Notes: generated from the letters alone by a model not told the origin. A stretch of DNA of 64,000 bases from JAZKAR01 sp040389065 (GCA_040389065.1 JAZKAR010000005.1:186001-250000); one strand, 5' to 3'. Positions 1 to 9,908 are shown, counted from the first letter of the stretch. A program made the numbers and translations.

Positions 1-1497
1 AGCCTTATTACTGGCCTTCTTGTCACTAGCTCAGCTCTCTACGCCTTTGATCTTTTACCTAACTTCAGTAATAAAAAAGAAACACCTCCCACGATTTCTC
101 ATCAGCCTACCCCTCCTCCTGCCGCCGTGGCGCCAACTCAGCTCTTACCTGATTTCACTCAGCTTTATGAGCGCTATGGAAATTCAGTGGTTAATATAAG
201 TACTACTCAACGCATTAAGCGTCAGGGAATGGCATTTGGAGATGATGCTTTTGAAGAGTTATTTCGCCAATTTGGGGTACCTGTACCACGCATGCAACCT
301 CGAGGCGATAATAATAGACAAGAACAATATGATGAAATACCTGGGGCTGGCTCAGGATTTATTGTGGAATCGGATGGTTATATTGTTACCAATTACCATG
401 TTGTTAAAGATGCAGATGAGGTGGTTGTTAAACTCACTGATAAACGCGAATTTAAAGCTAAAGTGATTGGTGCAGATAAACGTACTGACGTTGCTTTGAT
501 TAAAATTGAAGAAAAAAACTTGCCCAAAGTAAACATTGGCGATCCTAGCAAATTAAAGGTAGGTGAATGGGTTGTTGCTATAGGGCAACCCTTTGGGTTT
601 GATAATACCCTCACTGCAGGAGTAGTAAGTGCCAAAGGCCGCTCTATGCGCGGCGACCAAGATTTAGTTCCTTTTATTCAAACTGATGTCGCCATCAACC
701 CTGGTAATTCGGGAGGGCCTCTGTTTAACTTGCGCGGCGAAGTCGTTGGAATTAACTCGATGATTTATAGCCGAAATGGCGGCTACATGGGTGTTTCTTT
801 CTCTATTCCAATTGATGTGGCAATGGAAACGGTAAAACAGCTTCGCCAGCATGGACGCGTAAGCCGTGGACGCATGGGGGTAGCTATTCAAAATATTACG
901 CCCGAAATTGCTCAGGCATTTGGTTTAGGGGAGCCTAGAGGTGCATTAATCGATAGCATTATGGAAGGCAGCGCTGCTGAACGTGCAGGGCTAGAACCTG
1001 GCGATGTTATTTTAAAGTATGACAACAAGGCCATTAAAAGCTCTGATGAGCTTCCTAAACTGGTAAGCCAGACACGCCCTGGAACAAGCATTAATATAGA
1101 AGTGTTGCGCAAAGGCCACCCTCTCAATCTCAGCTTAAAATTAGATGAAAATAAAGATGATTTAAATAATCGCCCTTTAGAATCAAGTAAGAATCAAAAA
1201 GATGAGACATTGAATCGGTTACTAGGAATCTATGCTAGCACCCTAACAACCGAGCAACGCCAGCAACTAAAACTTTCAACAGGTGGAGTACTTGTTGAAG
1301 GCGTTACACATAATGGTGATTGGAGAGGAAGCTTAAAAGAAGGCGACATTATCCTGGGCATCATTGACCGTGGTACACTAAGGCCCATTTCATCGGTGGA
1401 AAATCTGAAAGACTTTGTCAGTCGCGCTACCACTTCAATTGTGTTGCGCATTCGCCGTGGAAACATTCAATCCTTCATGATACTAAAAAGAGGCTAA
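1..1497 (+). CDS. degQ: Do-family periplasmic serine endoprotease (DegQ/MucD-like), 5' end outside window
   Basis: The reading frame is open from base 1, so the true start lies upstream; a GTG at 127 is internal. The first codons encode a hydrophobic stretch and a Pro-rich linker, consistent with a signal sequence or anchor followed by the mature protein. Counting from the first codon in the window, the catalytic triad is H133 (in TNYHVV), D163 (in RTDVALIK) and S237 (in NPGNSGGP). Two PDZ domains follow, at about residues 275-370 and 400-490. The family degrades or refolds misfolded envelope proteins. Upstream of lepA-lepB, this gene is usually the mucD member of an rseA-rseB-mucD envelope-stress group, but those neighbours lie outside the window. 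It ends 12 bp before lepA, so co-transcription is likely. Confidence 0.93.
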   Translation, partial: SLITGLLVTSSALYAFDLLPNFSNKKETPPTISHQPTPPPAAVAPTQLLPDFTQLYERYGNSVVNISTTQRIKRQGMAFGDDAFEELFRQFGVPVPRMQPRGDNNRQEQYDEIPGAGSGFIVESDGYIVTNYHVVKDADEVVVKLTDKREFKAKVIGADKRTDVALIKIEEKNLPKVNIGDPSKLKVGEWVVAIGQPFGFDNTLTAGVVSAKGRSMRGDQDLVPFIQTDVAINPGNSGGPLFNLRGEVVGINSMIYSRNGGYMGVSFSIPIDVAMETVKQLRQHGRVSRGRMGVAIQNITPEIAQAFGLGEPRGALIDSIMEGSAAERAGLEPGDVILKYDNKAIKSSDELPKLVSQTRPGTSINIEVLRKGHPLNLSLKLDENKDDLNNRPLESSKNQKDETLNRLLGIYASTLTTEQRQQLKLSTGGVLVEGVTHNGDWRGSLKEGDIILGIIDRGTLRPISSVENLKDFVSRATTSIVLRIRRGNIQSFMILKRG

Positions 1498-1509
1498 AGA
1501 GCTGCTGTT

Positions 1510-3309
1510 ATGACAAGCCAAAACATTCGCAATTTTTCGATCATTGCCCATATTGACCACGGAAAATCGACCCTTGCCGATCGATTTATTCAGCGATGTG
1601 GTGGTTTGTCTGACCGTGAGATGGAATCTCAGGTTCTTGACTCCATGGATCTAGAAAAAGAGCGTGGTATCACCATTAAAGCCCAAACAGCTGCGCTTAG
1701 TTACCTTGCGCGAAATGGTCAGCGATACCAGCTCAATCTTATTGATACGCCTGGTCACGTAGATTTTTCTTATGAAGTTTCACGCTCGCTTGCTGCCTGT
1801 GAAGGTGCGCTCTTGGTAGTTGATGCCTCGCAAGGAGTTGAAGCGCAAACCGTTGCTAACTGCTATACGGCAATAGAACAAGGTGTAGAGGTAGTACCTG
1901 TTTTAAACAAAATTGATCTCCCTGCTGCTGAGCCTGAACGAGTACGAGAAGAAATTGCTGAGATTATTGGAATTGATGCTACCGATGCTGTTTTATGCAG
2001 TGCAAAAACAGGTTTAGGTATTGATGACATTCTTGAGGCGCTGATTGAAAGGATACCCCCGCCACAAGGTGATCCAACAGCCCCATTACAAGCACTTATT
2101 ATCGACTCTTGGTTTGATAACTACGTTGGCGTTGTGATGCTTGTACGCGTTAAGCAAGGTACGCTTCGAGTTAAAGATAAAATAATGTTGATGTCAACGA
2201 AGGCATCGTATCCTTGCGACCAACTCGGTGTTTTTACCCCAAAGTCACTCTCAAGAACGCAGCTTAGCGTTGGCGAAGTAGGCTTTATTATTGCAGGCAT
2301 TAAAGAATTAAAAGCAGCAAAAGTTGGTGATACGGTAACGGTTGCACAAAACCCAGCTACAACTCCATTACCAGGCTTTAAAGAAGTTAAACCACAGGTA
2401 TTTGCAGGGTTATACCCTGTTGAAAGTAATGAATTTGAGGCTATGCGCGATGCCCTCGAAAAACTCCAGCTTAACGATGCCTCGCTTCAATTTGAAGCAG
2501 AAAACTCTCAAGCGCTAGGTTTTGGATTTCGATGCGGCTTTTTAGGCTTACTGCATATGGATATTGTTCAGGAGCGTTTAGAACGTGAATACAATATCGA
2601 TCTCATAACTACCGCCCCAACGGTTATCTATAAAATTCAAATGAAAAATGGGAATGAATTAGAAATTGAAAATCCCTCCCGATTACCTGACCCCTCTAAA
2701 ATAGAAGTCATTCTTGAGCCAATGATGGAAGCAACTATTTTGCTGCCTCAAGAATATGTAGGTGCTGTTATTACGCTATGCACTGAAAAGCGAGGCCAAC
2801 AAATAAATATGCAATACCTGGGGCGACAAGTTGTTCTAACCTACCGCCTGCCCATGGCTGAAGTTGTCATGGACTTTTTTGATAAATTAAAATCCGTATC
2901 ACGAGGCTATGCATCATTAGATTACGAACTTAAAGAATTTGTTCCAGCTGATGTCGTGAAGATGGATATTTTGATCAACAATGAACGCGTTGATGCGCTT
3001 TCAATTATGGTTCATCGGAATAACGCTCAGTTTCGCGGACGGGAAATCGTTGCAAAAATGCGAGGGCTAATTCCTCGACAAATGTTTGATATTGCAATAC
3101 AGGCTGCACTAGGGGCACACATTATTGCGCGCGAAACTGTAAAAGCATTAAGAAAGAATGTTTTAGCCAAGTGTTACGGAGGAGATATTAGCCGTAAGCG
3201 TAAATTATTGGAAAAACAAAAAGAGGGGAAAAAACGGATGAAATCTGTTGGCAATGTTGAAATCCCTCAAGAAGCATTTTTAGCAGTACTCACTGTTGGA
3301 GATAAGTAG
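1510..3309 (+). CDS. lepA: Elongation factor 4 (LepA), back-translocating translational GTPase
   Basis: The 599-residue product has the usual LepA length. The G1 motif AHIDHGKS (about residues 13-20), G3 DTPGH and G4 NKID are all present, followed by domain II, the EF-G-like domains and the LepA-specific C-terminal domain with the conserved Lys/Arg-rich region near the end (SRKRKLLEKQKEGKKRMK). LepA binds the ribosome and rescues stalled or mistranslocated elongation complexes, and it also affects 30S biogenesis. ATG at 1510 is the natural start because the G domain begins right after it. It follows degQ closely and is 2 bp upstream of lepB, the conserved lepA-lepB pair. Confidence 0.98.
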   Translation: MTSQNIRNFSIIAHIDHGKSTLADRFIQRCGGLSDREMESQVLDSMDLEKERGITIKAQTAALSYLARNGQRYQLNLIDTPGHVDFSYEVSRSLAACEGALLVVDASQGVEAQTVANCYTAIEQGVEVVPVLNKIDLPAAEPERVREEIAEIIGIDATDAVLCSAKTGLGIDDILEALIERIPPPQGDPTAPLQALIIDSWFDNYVGVVMLVRVKQGTLRVKDKIMLMSTKASYPCDQLGVFTPKSLSRTQLSVGEVGFIIAGIKELKAAKVGDTVTVAQNPATTPLPGFKEVKPQVFAGLYPVESNEFEAMRDALEKLQLNDASLQFEAENSQALGFGFRCGFLGLLHMDIVQERLEREYNIDLITTAPTVIYKIQMKNGNELEIENPSRLPDPSKIEVILEPMMEATILLPQEYVGAVITLCTEKRGQQINMQYLGRQVVLTYRLPMAEVVMDFFDKLKSVSRGYASLDYELKEFVPADVVKMDILINNERVDALSIMVHRNNAQFRGREIVAKMRGLIPRQMFDIAIQAALGAHIIARETVKALRKNVLAKCYGGDISRKRKLLEKQKEGKKRMKSVGNVEIPQEAFLAVLTVGDK

Positions 3310-3311
3310 TC

Positions 3312-4175
3312 GTGTTTCAATCATTATTTAAAATTATCCCCCTGCCCCTTATCTTATTTTTGCTTGTTATCATTACAGGCATTATTGTTATGTGGGATAA
3401 ATGGTCTCAGCGAACACATCCTACACCTCGTCCTAAAGATGCCAAACTGCCTTGGTGGCTAGATATTTCTCATGCTATTTTCCCCGTTGTTACCATCGTT
3501 TTTATATTTCGGTCTTTCTTATTTGAACCCTTTGTTATTCCTTCTGGCTCCATGCTTCCCACGCTCGAAATCGGTGACTTTATATTGGTCAATAAATATC
3601 AATATGGATTACGTCTCCCCATTATTGAACGTAAAGTCGTTGAAATTAATCAGCCGAAACGCGGCGATGTAGTTGTCTTCCGTTACCCTAATGATCCCTC
3701 TATTGATTATATTAAACGTCTTATTGGTTTACCGGGAGATACGGTAGAGTATAAAAATAAAGCTCTCACCGTCAATGGAAAGCCTGTAGCAGTGACGCCT
3801 GCGGGTATTTACTCTTACCAAGAAGGTGATGATGAACGACGACAAGTTATATCTACCCGTCGCTTTCACACTAATTTTTCTGGGATTAATCACGATATAT
3901 TAACAATGGACGAAAAACCCACTGTCAATTTTGATAGTGTTGAACAATCTAAAACCTTTAATTTATGCGAATACTCGCAAGACAATAGTGGCTTCCGCTG
4001 TAAAGTTCCTGCTGGACACTACTTTATGATGGGTGATAATCGAGATAACAGTAGCGATAGCCGTTACTGGGGATTTGTTCCTGATGACCACTTACGCGGT
4101 AAAGCCTTTTTAATCTGGTTTAATTGGTCGCACTTCAAAAATCTTGACTTTGGTCGTTTTGGTCAGCATCTATAA
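3312..4175 (+). CDS. lepB: Signal peptidase I
   Basis: This 287-residue inner-membrane protease removes Sec and Tat signal peptides. A first transmembrane helix spans about residues 7-28 and a second about 53-70. The catalytic Ser is S80 (in PSGSMLP) and the general-base Lys is K135 (in YIKRLIGLPGD). The C-terminal box GDNRDNSSDSR completes the S26 family signature. Translation starts at GTG 3312, two bases after the lepA stop, which suggests translational coupling. An insert with the motif CEYSQDNSGFRC, just before the GDNRDNS box, matches the larger proteobacterial type of the enzyme. Confidence 0.97.
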   Translation: MFQSLFKIIPLPLILFLLVIITGIIVMWDKWSQRTHPTPRPKDAKLPWWLDISHAIFPVVTIVFIFRSFLFEPFVIPSGSMLPTLEIGDFILVNKYQYGLRLPIIERKVVEINQPKRGDVVVFRYPNDPSIDYIKRLIGLPGDTVEYKNKALTVNGKPVAVTPAGIYSYQEGDDERRQVISTRRFHTNFSGINHDILTMDEKPTVNFDSVEQSKTFNLCEYSQDNSGFRCKVPAGHYFMMGDNRDNSSDSRYWGFVPDDHLRGKAFLIWFNWSHFKNLDFGRFGQHL

Positions 4176-4204
4176 CGTTTTCCCCCTTCCTAGGAGGATG
4201 GCCC

Positions 4205-4597
4205 ATGGCTGTATCACTGACTCAAAAAGTAAAACCACGCCAACGTGGGTTGGCTTTTACAACATTTTTACTAGCACTTTTTATTGGAGTACCAGTATTT
4301 ATTACACTTATGCGCACCTTCCCCGTTTATCTTGAACATTTTGCAATAAAGCGCGCTATGTTAAGAGCAGCAAAAGAATGTACAGCATGTACTAAAGAAG
4401 AGATTCGCAGAATTTTCGATAAACAAGCTAGCATTGATGAAATTGCTTCGGTAAGAGGAGGTGATTTAGATGTTCAACGAGCAGCAGGCAAAGGTGAAAA
4501 AGGTATTGTTGTTGTAACCTCCTACGCCCGAAAGCAAGAATTAATCGAAGGTTCTGGAGTTAGTTTATTATTTGAATTTGAAATTACAGAACCCTAA
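4205..4597 (+). CDS. DUF4845 small membrane protein
   Basis: This 130-residue protein has a single N-terminal membrane helix at about residues 13-35 and a small, probably periplasmic, soluble domain. Its position between lepB and rnc is the conserved place for DUF4845 in beta- and gammaproteobacteria. The start at 4205 is fixed by a strong Shine-Dalgarno AGGAGG at 4192-4197. No biochemical function is established for the family. The lepB-rnc context suggests an envelope role, but that is only inference. Confidence 0.85.
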   Translation: MAVSLTQKVKPRQRGLAFTTFLLALFIGVPVFITLMRTFPVYLEHFAIKRAMLRAAKECTACTKEEIRRIFDKQASIDEIASVRGGDLDVQRAAGKGEKGIVVVTSYARKQELIEGSGVSLLFEFEITEP

Positions 4598-4606
4598 AAT
4601 ACTCGA

Positions 4607-5320
4607 ATGCATCCTTTAGAAATTTTATTTGAATATAAATTTAGCAAACCTTCTTTGCTAAAACAGGCACTGACACATCGCAGTTTTAGCACAGAACATA
4701 ATGAAAGACTAGAATTTATCGGTGATAGTGTTCTCAACTGTGTTATCGCTGAATTTCTCTATAATCAGTATCCAAGTGAGCGTGAAGGCAGCCTGTCTCG
4801 AGTTCGCGCTCAATTGGTAAATGAACAATGTCTTTTTAACTTAACTGAGCAGTTTCCTAACTTTTCACAATATCTATTATTAGGTAAAGCTGAATTAGGC
4901 AGCGGATTACAGCCACAACCTGTTCAAGTTTCAATTTTAGCTGATGCGCTTGAAGCTATTCTTGGTGCCATTTTCTTAGATGGCGGCTTTGATGCAGTTA
5001 GACCTGTCGTTCAAAAAATATATGCTACGTTACTCCAAAATGCTATTCAGCGCACTCAACGAAAAGACGCAAAAACCCAGCTCCAAGAATGGCTTCAAAA
5101 ACGTCAATTTGAACGCCCTAACTATACCGTTGTAGAAGAACAAGGGTTATCTCACGATAGGCTATTTACTATAGAATGCCATATTAGCTCTCATAAGCTT
5201 ACAACACGTGCCACTGGGCGCAGCCGTAGGCAAGCAGAACAACATGCTGCCCATCTTGCCTGTTTAAAACTTGACCCTCTGCTTGAAACGCAACTTATTC
5301 CCTTAAGTGAACTGCCCTAA
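4607..5320 (+). CDS. rnc: Ribonuclease III
   Basis: The product is 237 residues. The RNase III signature ERLEFIGDSVL is at residues 33-43 and carries the metal-binding acidic residues. The C-terminal double-stranded-RNA-binding domain starts near residue 157 (KTQLQEWLQ) and ends with the Arg/Ala-rich RRQAEQHAA helix. The enzyme processes rRNA precursors and structured mRNAs. It starts 9 bp after DUF4845. In most betaproteobacteria era follows; here mreC follows after 95 bp that include a promoter-like sequence, so the standard operon is broken at this point. Confidence 0.97.
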   Translation: MHPLEILFEYKFSKPSLLKQALTHRSFSTEHNERLEFIGDSVLNCVIAEFLYNQYPSEREGSLSRVRAQLVNEQCLFNLTEQFPNFSQYLLLGKAELGSGLQPQPVQVSILADALEAILGAIFLDGGFDAVRPVVQKIYATLLQNAIQRTQRKDAKTQLQEWLQKRQFERPNYTVVEEQGLSHDRLFTIECHISSHKLTTRATGRSRRQAEQHAAHLACLKLDPLLETQLIPLSELP

Positions 5321-5370
5321 TAAAATAAATATCTTTTATCTGCTTTAAGACGCCATTATCTTTGCTAGAC

Positions 5371-5379
5371 TGCTACAAT
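5371..5379 (+). promoter_or_regulatory. Extended -10 promoter candidate for mreC operon
   Basis: The sequence TGCTACAAT is an extended -10 (TGn plus a TATAAT-like hexamer) 36 bp upstream of the mreC start. I see no good -35 at 16-18 bp, which extended -10 promoters tolerate. Its presence fits separate transcription of the mreC block from rnc. Confidence 0.4.
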
Positions 5380-5415
5380 ACAAAAAAGCTGAACAATCTA
5401 AATTAGAAAGGTGGC

Positions 5416-6330
5416 ATGAACCCCATTCACTCCGAGACAATTCCTGTATTTACAAAACGCGGATGGATGCCAATTTGGCGCTTGGGAATTGCTGTTACGC
5501 TTTCTTTTGTTCTCATGACAATAGATGCCCGCTTAAAATACCTCAACATCGTGCGGCAGGCATTAGCGACCTTAGCATTTCCGATTCAAAAAGCTGCTTC
5601 AGTGCCAGAAACAAAATTATGGTTTTTTGGTCAATGGTTTTCATTGCAGCGTACATTAATTGAGCAAAATCAAAATCTACAGGCAGAACTGCTAAAATCA
5701 GGAACACTTCGCTCTCAACTTGAAGGCACTCAAACAGAGAATGAACACCTGCGCGCCCTCTTAGGATTACGCCCGAAATACTCAGAAACAAGTATTCCTG
5801 CCACTTTCTTATACCGCTCTAAAATTCCAACTGAACAAAAAATTATTATCGATCAAGGTGAGGCCGAAGGTATAAAAGTCAGCCAAGCTGTTATTGATAG
5901 TGAAGGAGTTTTAGGCCAAATTACCCAAGTGTCACGATTGGTCTCAGAAGTAACATTAATTACAGATGCTGATTATGCCGTTCCCGTAAAAGTTTTACGT
6001 ACCAATCAATTTGGTGTGGTGTATGGAAAAGGGCTGGGGCATCCTTTAGAGCTTCGATTCGCCACACAAGATATGGATCTAAAACAAGGAGATAGGTTGG
6101 TAACCTCTGGAATTGATGGAATATACCCTGAAAACTTACCCGTGGCTGTTATTCAACGTATTGAGCGTAAAACAGATACGATGTTTATGCGTGTTGAGTG
6201 TGCTCCTCTTGCAAAAATTAACCAGCACAAGCATATGCTCGTATTTGCACTACCTTCCATAAAAGAACGGCCTATTCCAGAGGTTCATAAGCCAACACCC
6301 TCTAAAACTAATAAACCCCGGCGATCATAA
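5416..6330 (+). CDS. mreC: Rod shape-determining protein MreC
   Basis: The 304-residue product has a short cytoplasmic N-terminus, one transmembrane helix at about residues 18-38, a periplasmic coiled-coil at about 75-118 and then the MreC beta-barrel domains (for example KIIIDQGEAEGI). MreC bridges MreB filaments to PBP2 and RodA in the elongasome. The start is preceded by GAAAGGTGG. mreB, normally directly upstream, is absent here and rnc is the neighbour. The stop codon overlaps the mreD start by one base. Confidence 0.95.
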   Translation: MNPIHSETIPVFTKRGWMPIWRLGIAVTLSFVLMTIDARLKYLNIVRQALATLAFPIQKAASVPETKLWFFGQWFSLQRTLIEQNQNLQAELLKSGTLRSQLEGTQTENEHLRALLGLRPKYSETSIPATFLYRSKIPTEQKIIIDQGEAEGIKVSQAVIDSEGVLGQITQVSRLVSEVTLITDADYAVPVKVLRTNQFGVVYGKGLGHPLELRFATQDMDLKQGDRLVTSGIDGIYPENLPVAVIQRIERKTDTMFMRVECAPLAKINQHKHMLVFALPSIKERPIPEVHKPTPSKTNKPRRS

Positions 6331-6860
6331 TGTTTTCTAACCAAAACGACTCCACTTCCGGACGTCTTCCTCCCGGCACTCCCTTATGGGTCATTATATT
6401 AACGTGTATTATTAGTTTATGGCTTAATACATTGCCTATTCCTTTAGGAATTTACGCCTTATGCCCTGATTTTTTGCTTTGTACGCTTATATTTTGGGCA
6501 GTGTTTGAATCTACTAAAATTGGTATTTTAAGCGCCTGGTTCCTTGGATTATTTATGGATGTAATACATGGAACACTATTAAGCCAACATAGTCTTTGCT
6601 ATGCGTTTGCAGTTTTTTTTGCAATTATGCTCAAACGTAGATTATTTCGTTTTTCACCTTTATATCAAAGTATTCATATTGCCCCTATTACATTTTTAGG
6701 ACAAGCGACTGTTTATTGGATTAGCGGGTTACGTAATAATGAGTTTAATTATCCCTTTCATTTACTTCTAGGTAATCTGTGGGTTATCCCTTTATGGATT
6801 ATTGGATGCCATTGTATGTTCAGATGGCGGCGACATACCCTTTTACATACCTTAGATTAA
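6330..6860 (+). CDS. mreD: Rod shape-determining protein MreD
   Basis: This 176-residue integral membrane protein has about five hydrophobic segments and the typical motif FLGLFMDVIHGTLLSQHSL, where the Asp of MDV is conserved in MreD. It is part of the MreBCD-PBP2-RodA elongation complex. The start ATG overlaps the mreC stop in TAATG, which implies translational coupling. The mrdA start follows 9 bp after its stop. Confidence 0.94.
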   Translation: MFSNQNDSTSGRLPPGTPLWVIILTCIISLWLNTLPIPLGIYALCPDFLLCTLIFWAVFESTKIGILSAWFLGLFMDVIHGTLLSQHSLCYAFAVFFAIMLKRRLFRFSPLYQSIHIAPITFLGQATVYWISGLRNNEFNYPFHLLLGNLWVIPLWIIGCHCMFRWRRHTLLHTLD

Positions 6861-6869
6861 GCTTTTATT

Positions 6870-8801
6870 GTGACCCTGTTACCTCATCATACACTTTCTG
6901 CTGAAACACTTTTATTTCGACGGCGGCTTTGGCTAGCATGGGGAATTGTACTGGTTTGTTTTTTAGGATTGATAGCACGCTTCGCTTATATTCAAGTCTA
7001 TCAACATGCGCACTTTCAAAACCTTGCCGAAAACAATCGCACAGCTATACTCCCTATTCCGCCACACCGCGGTACTATTATTGATAGAAATGGGGTCATA
7101 CTTGCCCATAATTATCCGGCCTATGTTCTTGAAGTAACGCCAAGTAAAGTTAATAACCTTCAGGAAACTTTAAAAAAACTAGGTGAGCTGATTGAAATCA
7201 CTCCCAAAGACCATCGAAAATTTAAGACGCTAATGGAAGAAAGCAAAGGCTATGAAGCACTGCCTTTGCGTACTCGTCTTACACCTGAAGAAACAGCTCG
7301 CTTTCTCGTACAACGCTTTCGCTTTCCTGGTGTCGAGATTAATGTTAGACCCTTGCGTAACTACCCTCACGGAGAAATTGCTGCGCATCTGATGGGATAC
7401 ATTGGCCGTATTAATAAAAAAGACCAAGAGCGCATTGAAAGTGAACTCAGTACTGCAAATTATAAAGGCACTGATCATATTGGAAAAATTGGGTTAGAAG
7501 CCTCTTATGAATCTGTGCTGCATGGACAAAGCGGCTTTGAAGAGGTCGAAGTAGATGCCAGTGGTTATATTGTTCGCTCCATTCGGCGGCATCCCCCCAT
7601 TCCAGGAAAGACTTTACACTTAACACTCGACTTTAATCTTCAAAAACTAGCTGAAGAGTCTTTTACCAGCCAAAACGGAGCCCTTGTTGCCCTTGACCCT
7701 CGCAATGGTGAGATATTGGCCTTAGTAAGCAGACCCTCTTTTGATCCTAATCTTTTTGTTGAAGGTATTGACCCTCAAAATTGGAATATTTTAAACACTT
7801 CTGAAGACAAACCTTTGCTAAATAGAGCAATACGAGGTGCTTACCCTCCAGGCTCTACTTATAAGCCTTTCTTGGCACTCATGGCATTAGAAACACATAA
7901 ACGATCTCCCTATGCCAGCATTGCTGATCCTGGCTATTTTATTTTGCCAGGATCTAAGCATCGCTTTAGAGATGATGTGCCAGGAGGGCATGGCATGGTC
8001 GATATGCATAGATCGATTGTCGTGTCGTGTGATACCTATTACTACCGTTTAGCAGCTGATCTTGATATTGATAACGTTTATGAATTTATGACTCAGCTTG
8101 ATTTTGGCAAAAAAACAGGTATTGATATCCCTGGAGAACTTGATGGAACGCTTCCGTCTCGTGCCTGGAAAGCCAAGCGTTACAGCAAAGGGACAGAATT
8201 ACAGCGGCGTTGGTTTTTAGGGGATAATATTTCTATTGGTATTGGGCAAGGCTACAATGCTTTTACGCCGATTCAGCTCGTTCACGCACTCACTATTTTA
8301 CTGAACAATGGGGCGGTATATACGCCTCATGCAGTGCGCAGTATTGATACGCTTCAAACAGGCCAGATTGATCCTACACCTGATACCCCTATACGACGCG
8401 TTCCGTTTAAAGCAAATAATATCCAGATTATTAAAAATGCTCTTGTAGATGTAACACAACACGGAACTGCCTCAAAGGTTTTTGATCATGCCTCTTATAC
8501 AGCAGGTGGCAAAACAGGCACTGCACAGGTATTTTCGCTAAAAGGTAACAAATATCAAGCACATAGCGTACATGAAACATTACGTGATCATGCATGGTTT
8601 ATTGCCTATGCGCCCGCAGAAAAACCGCAAATCGCTATTGCCGTTTTTGTAGAAAATGGTGGCTTTGGCGCACAAGCTGCTGCGCCTATTGCTCGCAAAT
8701 TATTCGATGCTGCACTTAAAAGTCCATCAAAAAATCTTTCTGAATCTAAACCTTTACCTACTTTAGGTCATCATGAATCTTCGACGCCCACGCATGACTG
8801 A
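6870..8801 (+). CDS. mrdA: Penicillin-binding protein 2 (elongation transpeptidase)
   Basis: The product is 643 residues. An N-terminal membrane anchor lies at about residues 20-43, the dimerisation (pedestal) domain follows (RGTIIDRNGVILA), then the transpeptidase domain. Its three motifs are S329-x-x-K332 (PPGSTYKP), S386-C-D388 (the SxD variant usual in PBP2) and K548-T-G (GGKTGTAQ). It cross-links peptidoglycan during lateral wall growth together with RodA. The start is GTG at 6870. Its 3' end overlaps the rodA start region. Confidence 0.97.
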   Translation: MTLLPHHTLSAETLLFRRRLWLAWGIVLVCFLGLIARFAYIQVYQHAHFQNLAENNRTAILPIPPHRGTIIDRNGVILAHNYPAYVLEVTPSKVNNLQETLKKLGELIEITPKDHRKFKTLMEESKGYEALPLRTRLTPEETARFLVQRFRFPGVEINVRPLRNYPHGEIAAHLMGYIGRINKKDQERIESELSTANYKGTDHIGKIGLEASYESVLHGQSGFEEVEVDASGYIVRSIRRHPPIPGKTLHLTLDFNLQKLAEESFTSQNGALVALDPRNGEILALVSRPSFDPNLFVEGIDPQNWNILNTSEDKPLLNRAIRGAYPPGSTYKPFLALMALETHKRSPYASIADPGYFILPGSKHRFRDDVPGGHGMVDMHRSIVVSCDTYYYRLAADLDIDNVYEFMTQLDFGKKTGIDIPGELDGTLPSRAWKAKRYSKGTELQRRWFLGDNISIGIGQGYNAFTPIQLVHALTILLNNGAVYTPHAVRSIDTLQTGQIDPTPDTPIRRVPFKANNIQIIKNALVDVTQHGTASKVFDHASYTAGGKTGTAQVFSLKGNKYQAHSVHETLRDHAWFIAYAPAEKPQIAIAVFVENGGFGAQAAAPIARKLFDAALKSPSKNLSESKPLPTLGHHESSTPTHD

Positions 8802-9903
8802 CTCGCGCATTGGCGCAGCACTTTACAAATTTAGTTATAAGTTAGATCCTGTTTTGTTAGGGATCGCCTTTATGTTTACTATATTAGGATTGTTCGTTTT
8901 ATATAGTGCTTCTGAAACGAACATTACGCGCCCGTTAGCGCAGCTAATGAACTATATTCTTGCGTTTACATGTCTTTGGTGCACAACTTACTTACCCCCC
9001 AATTTACTTAAACGTTTTGCTATTCCACTTTATTTGCTAGGAATCGTTCTGCTTATCGGTGTTTATTTTTTTGGTGATGTTAGTAAGGGAGCAAGACGCT
9101 GGCTTAATATCGGTGTGATGAGGATACAACCCTCTGAAATCATGAAAATTGCTCTACCGCTTTCATTAGCATGGCTATTTGATCATCAGCAAAATGAAAT
9201 TAACTTTAAAACATTCACTCTAGCCATTATTATGATGTTAGTGCCAGGGCTATTAATTCTTAAGCAACCTGATTTGGGAACAACCATTCTAGTTTTTTCT
9301 TCAGGATTTTATATTTTATTTTTTGCAGGTTTACCTTGGAAAATTATTAGTGCTGTCATTGCTACTATTGGAGCTGCCGCTCCATTTCTATGGCATACAC
9401 TGCATGACTACCAGCGAAAAAGAATTATGGTTCTTTTAGACCCCTCAGAAGATCCTCTAGGCGCTGGCTATCACATTATTCAAGCCAATATTGCACTAGG
9501 CTCAGGAGGTACAGTCGGCAAAGGCTGGTTAAATGGTTCGCAAACGCATTTAGATTTTTTACCTGAAAAACATACTGATTTCATTTTTGCTGTTTTTGGC
9601 GAAGAATTCGGTTTAATAGGAGCCATTGTTCTCGTTTTACTTTATTTTGCGTTAATTAGCCGAGGGTTATTTATTGCACGTTATGCGTCTAGTCTTTTTG
9701 AGCGACTGTTAGCCAGTGCAATTACCTTAAGTTTTTTCACGTATGCTATTGTTAATATGGGAATGGTGAGTGGTATTTTGCCTGTAGTAGGTGTACCGTT
9801 ACCGTTTATTAGCTATGGCGGAACCGCCCTTGTTACTCTTTTTTTAGGCATAGGTATTTTGATGTCAATTCATGCAAATAAAAAATTGATGGCAAATACT
9901 TAA
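8773..9903 (+). CDS. rodA: RodA SEDS peptidoglycan glycosyltransferase
   Basis: This polytopic membrane protein (376 residues, about 10 helices) has SEDS signatures: ARRWLNIG, the catalytic-loop motif in KQPDLGTTIL, EKHTDFIFAVFGEE, and the C-terminal GVPLPFISYGGTALV. RodA polymerises lipid II as the partner of PBP2. Two starts are possible. ATG 8773 has AGGT 4 bp upstream and overlaps mrdA by 29 bp. ATG 8794 gives the compact overlap ATGACTGA with the mrdA stop but has no Shine-Dalgarno. I keep 8773 with low certainty about the exact start. Confidence 0.95.
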   Translation: MNLRRPRMTDSRIGAALYKFSYKLDPVLLGIAFMFTILGLFVLYSASETNITRPLAQLMNYILAFTCLWCTTYLPPNLLKRFAIPLYLLGIVLLIGVYFFGDVSKGARRWLNIGVMRIQPSEIMKIALPLSLAWLFDHQQNEINFKTFTLAIIMMLVPGLLILKQPDLGTTILVFSSGFYILFFAGLPWKIISAVIATIGAAAPFLWHTLHDYQRKRIMVLLDPSEDPLGAGYHIIQANIALGSGGTVGKGWLNGSQTHLDFLPEKHTDFIFAVFGEEFGLIGAIVLVLLYFALISRGLFIARYASSLFERLLASAITLSFFTYAIVNMGMVSGILPVVGVPLPFISYGGTALVTLFLGIGILMSIHANKKLMANT

Positions 9904-9908
9904 ATAAC

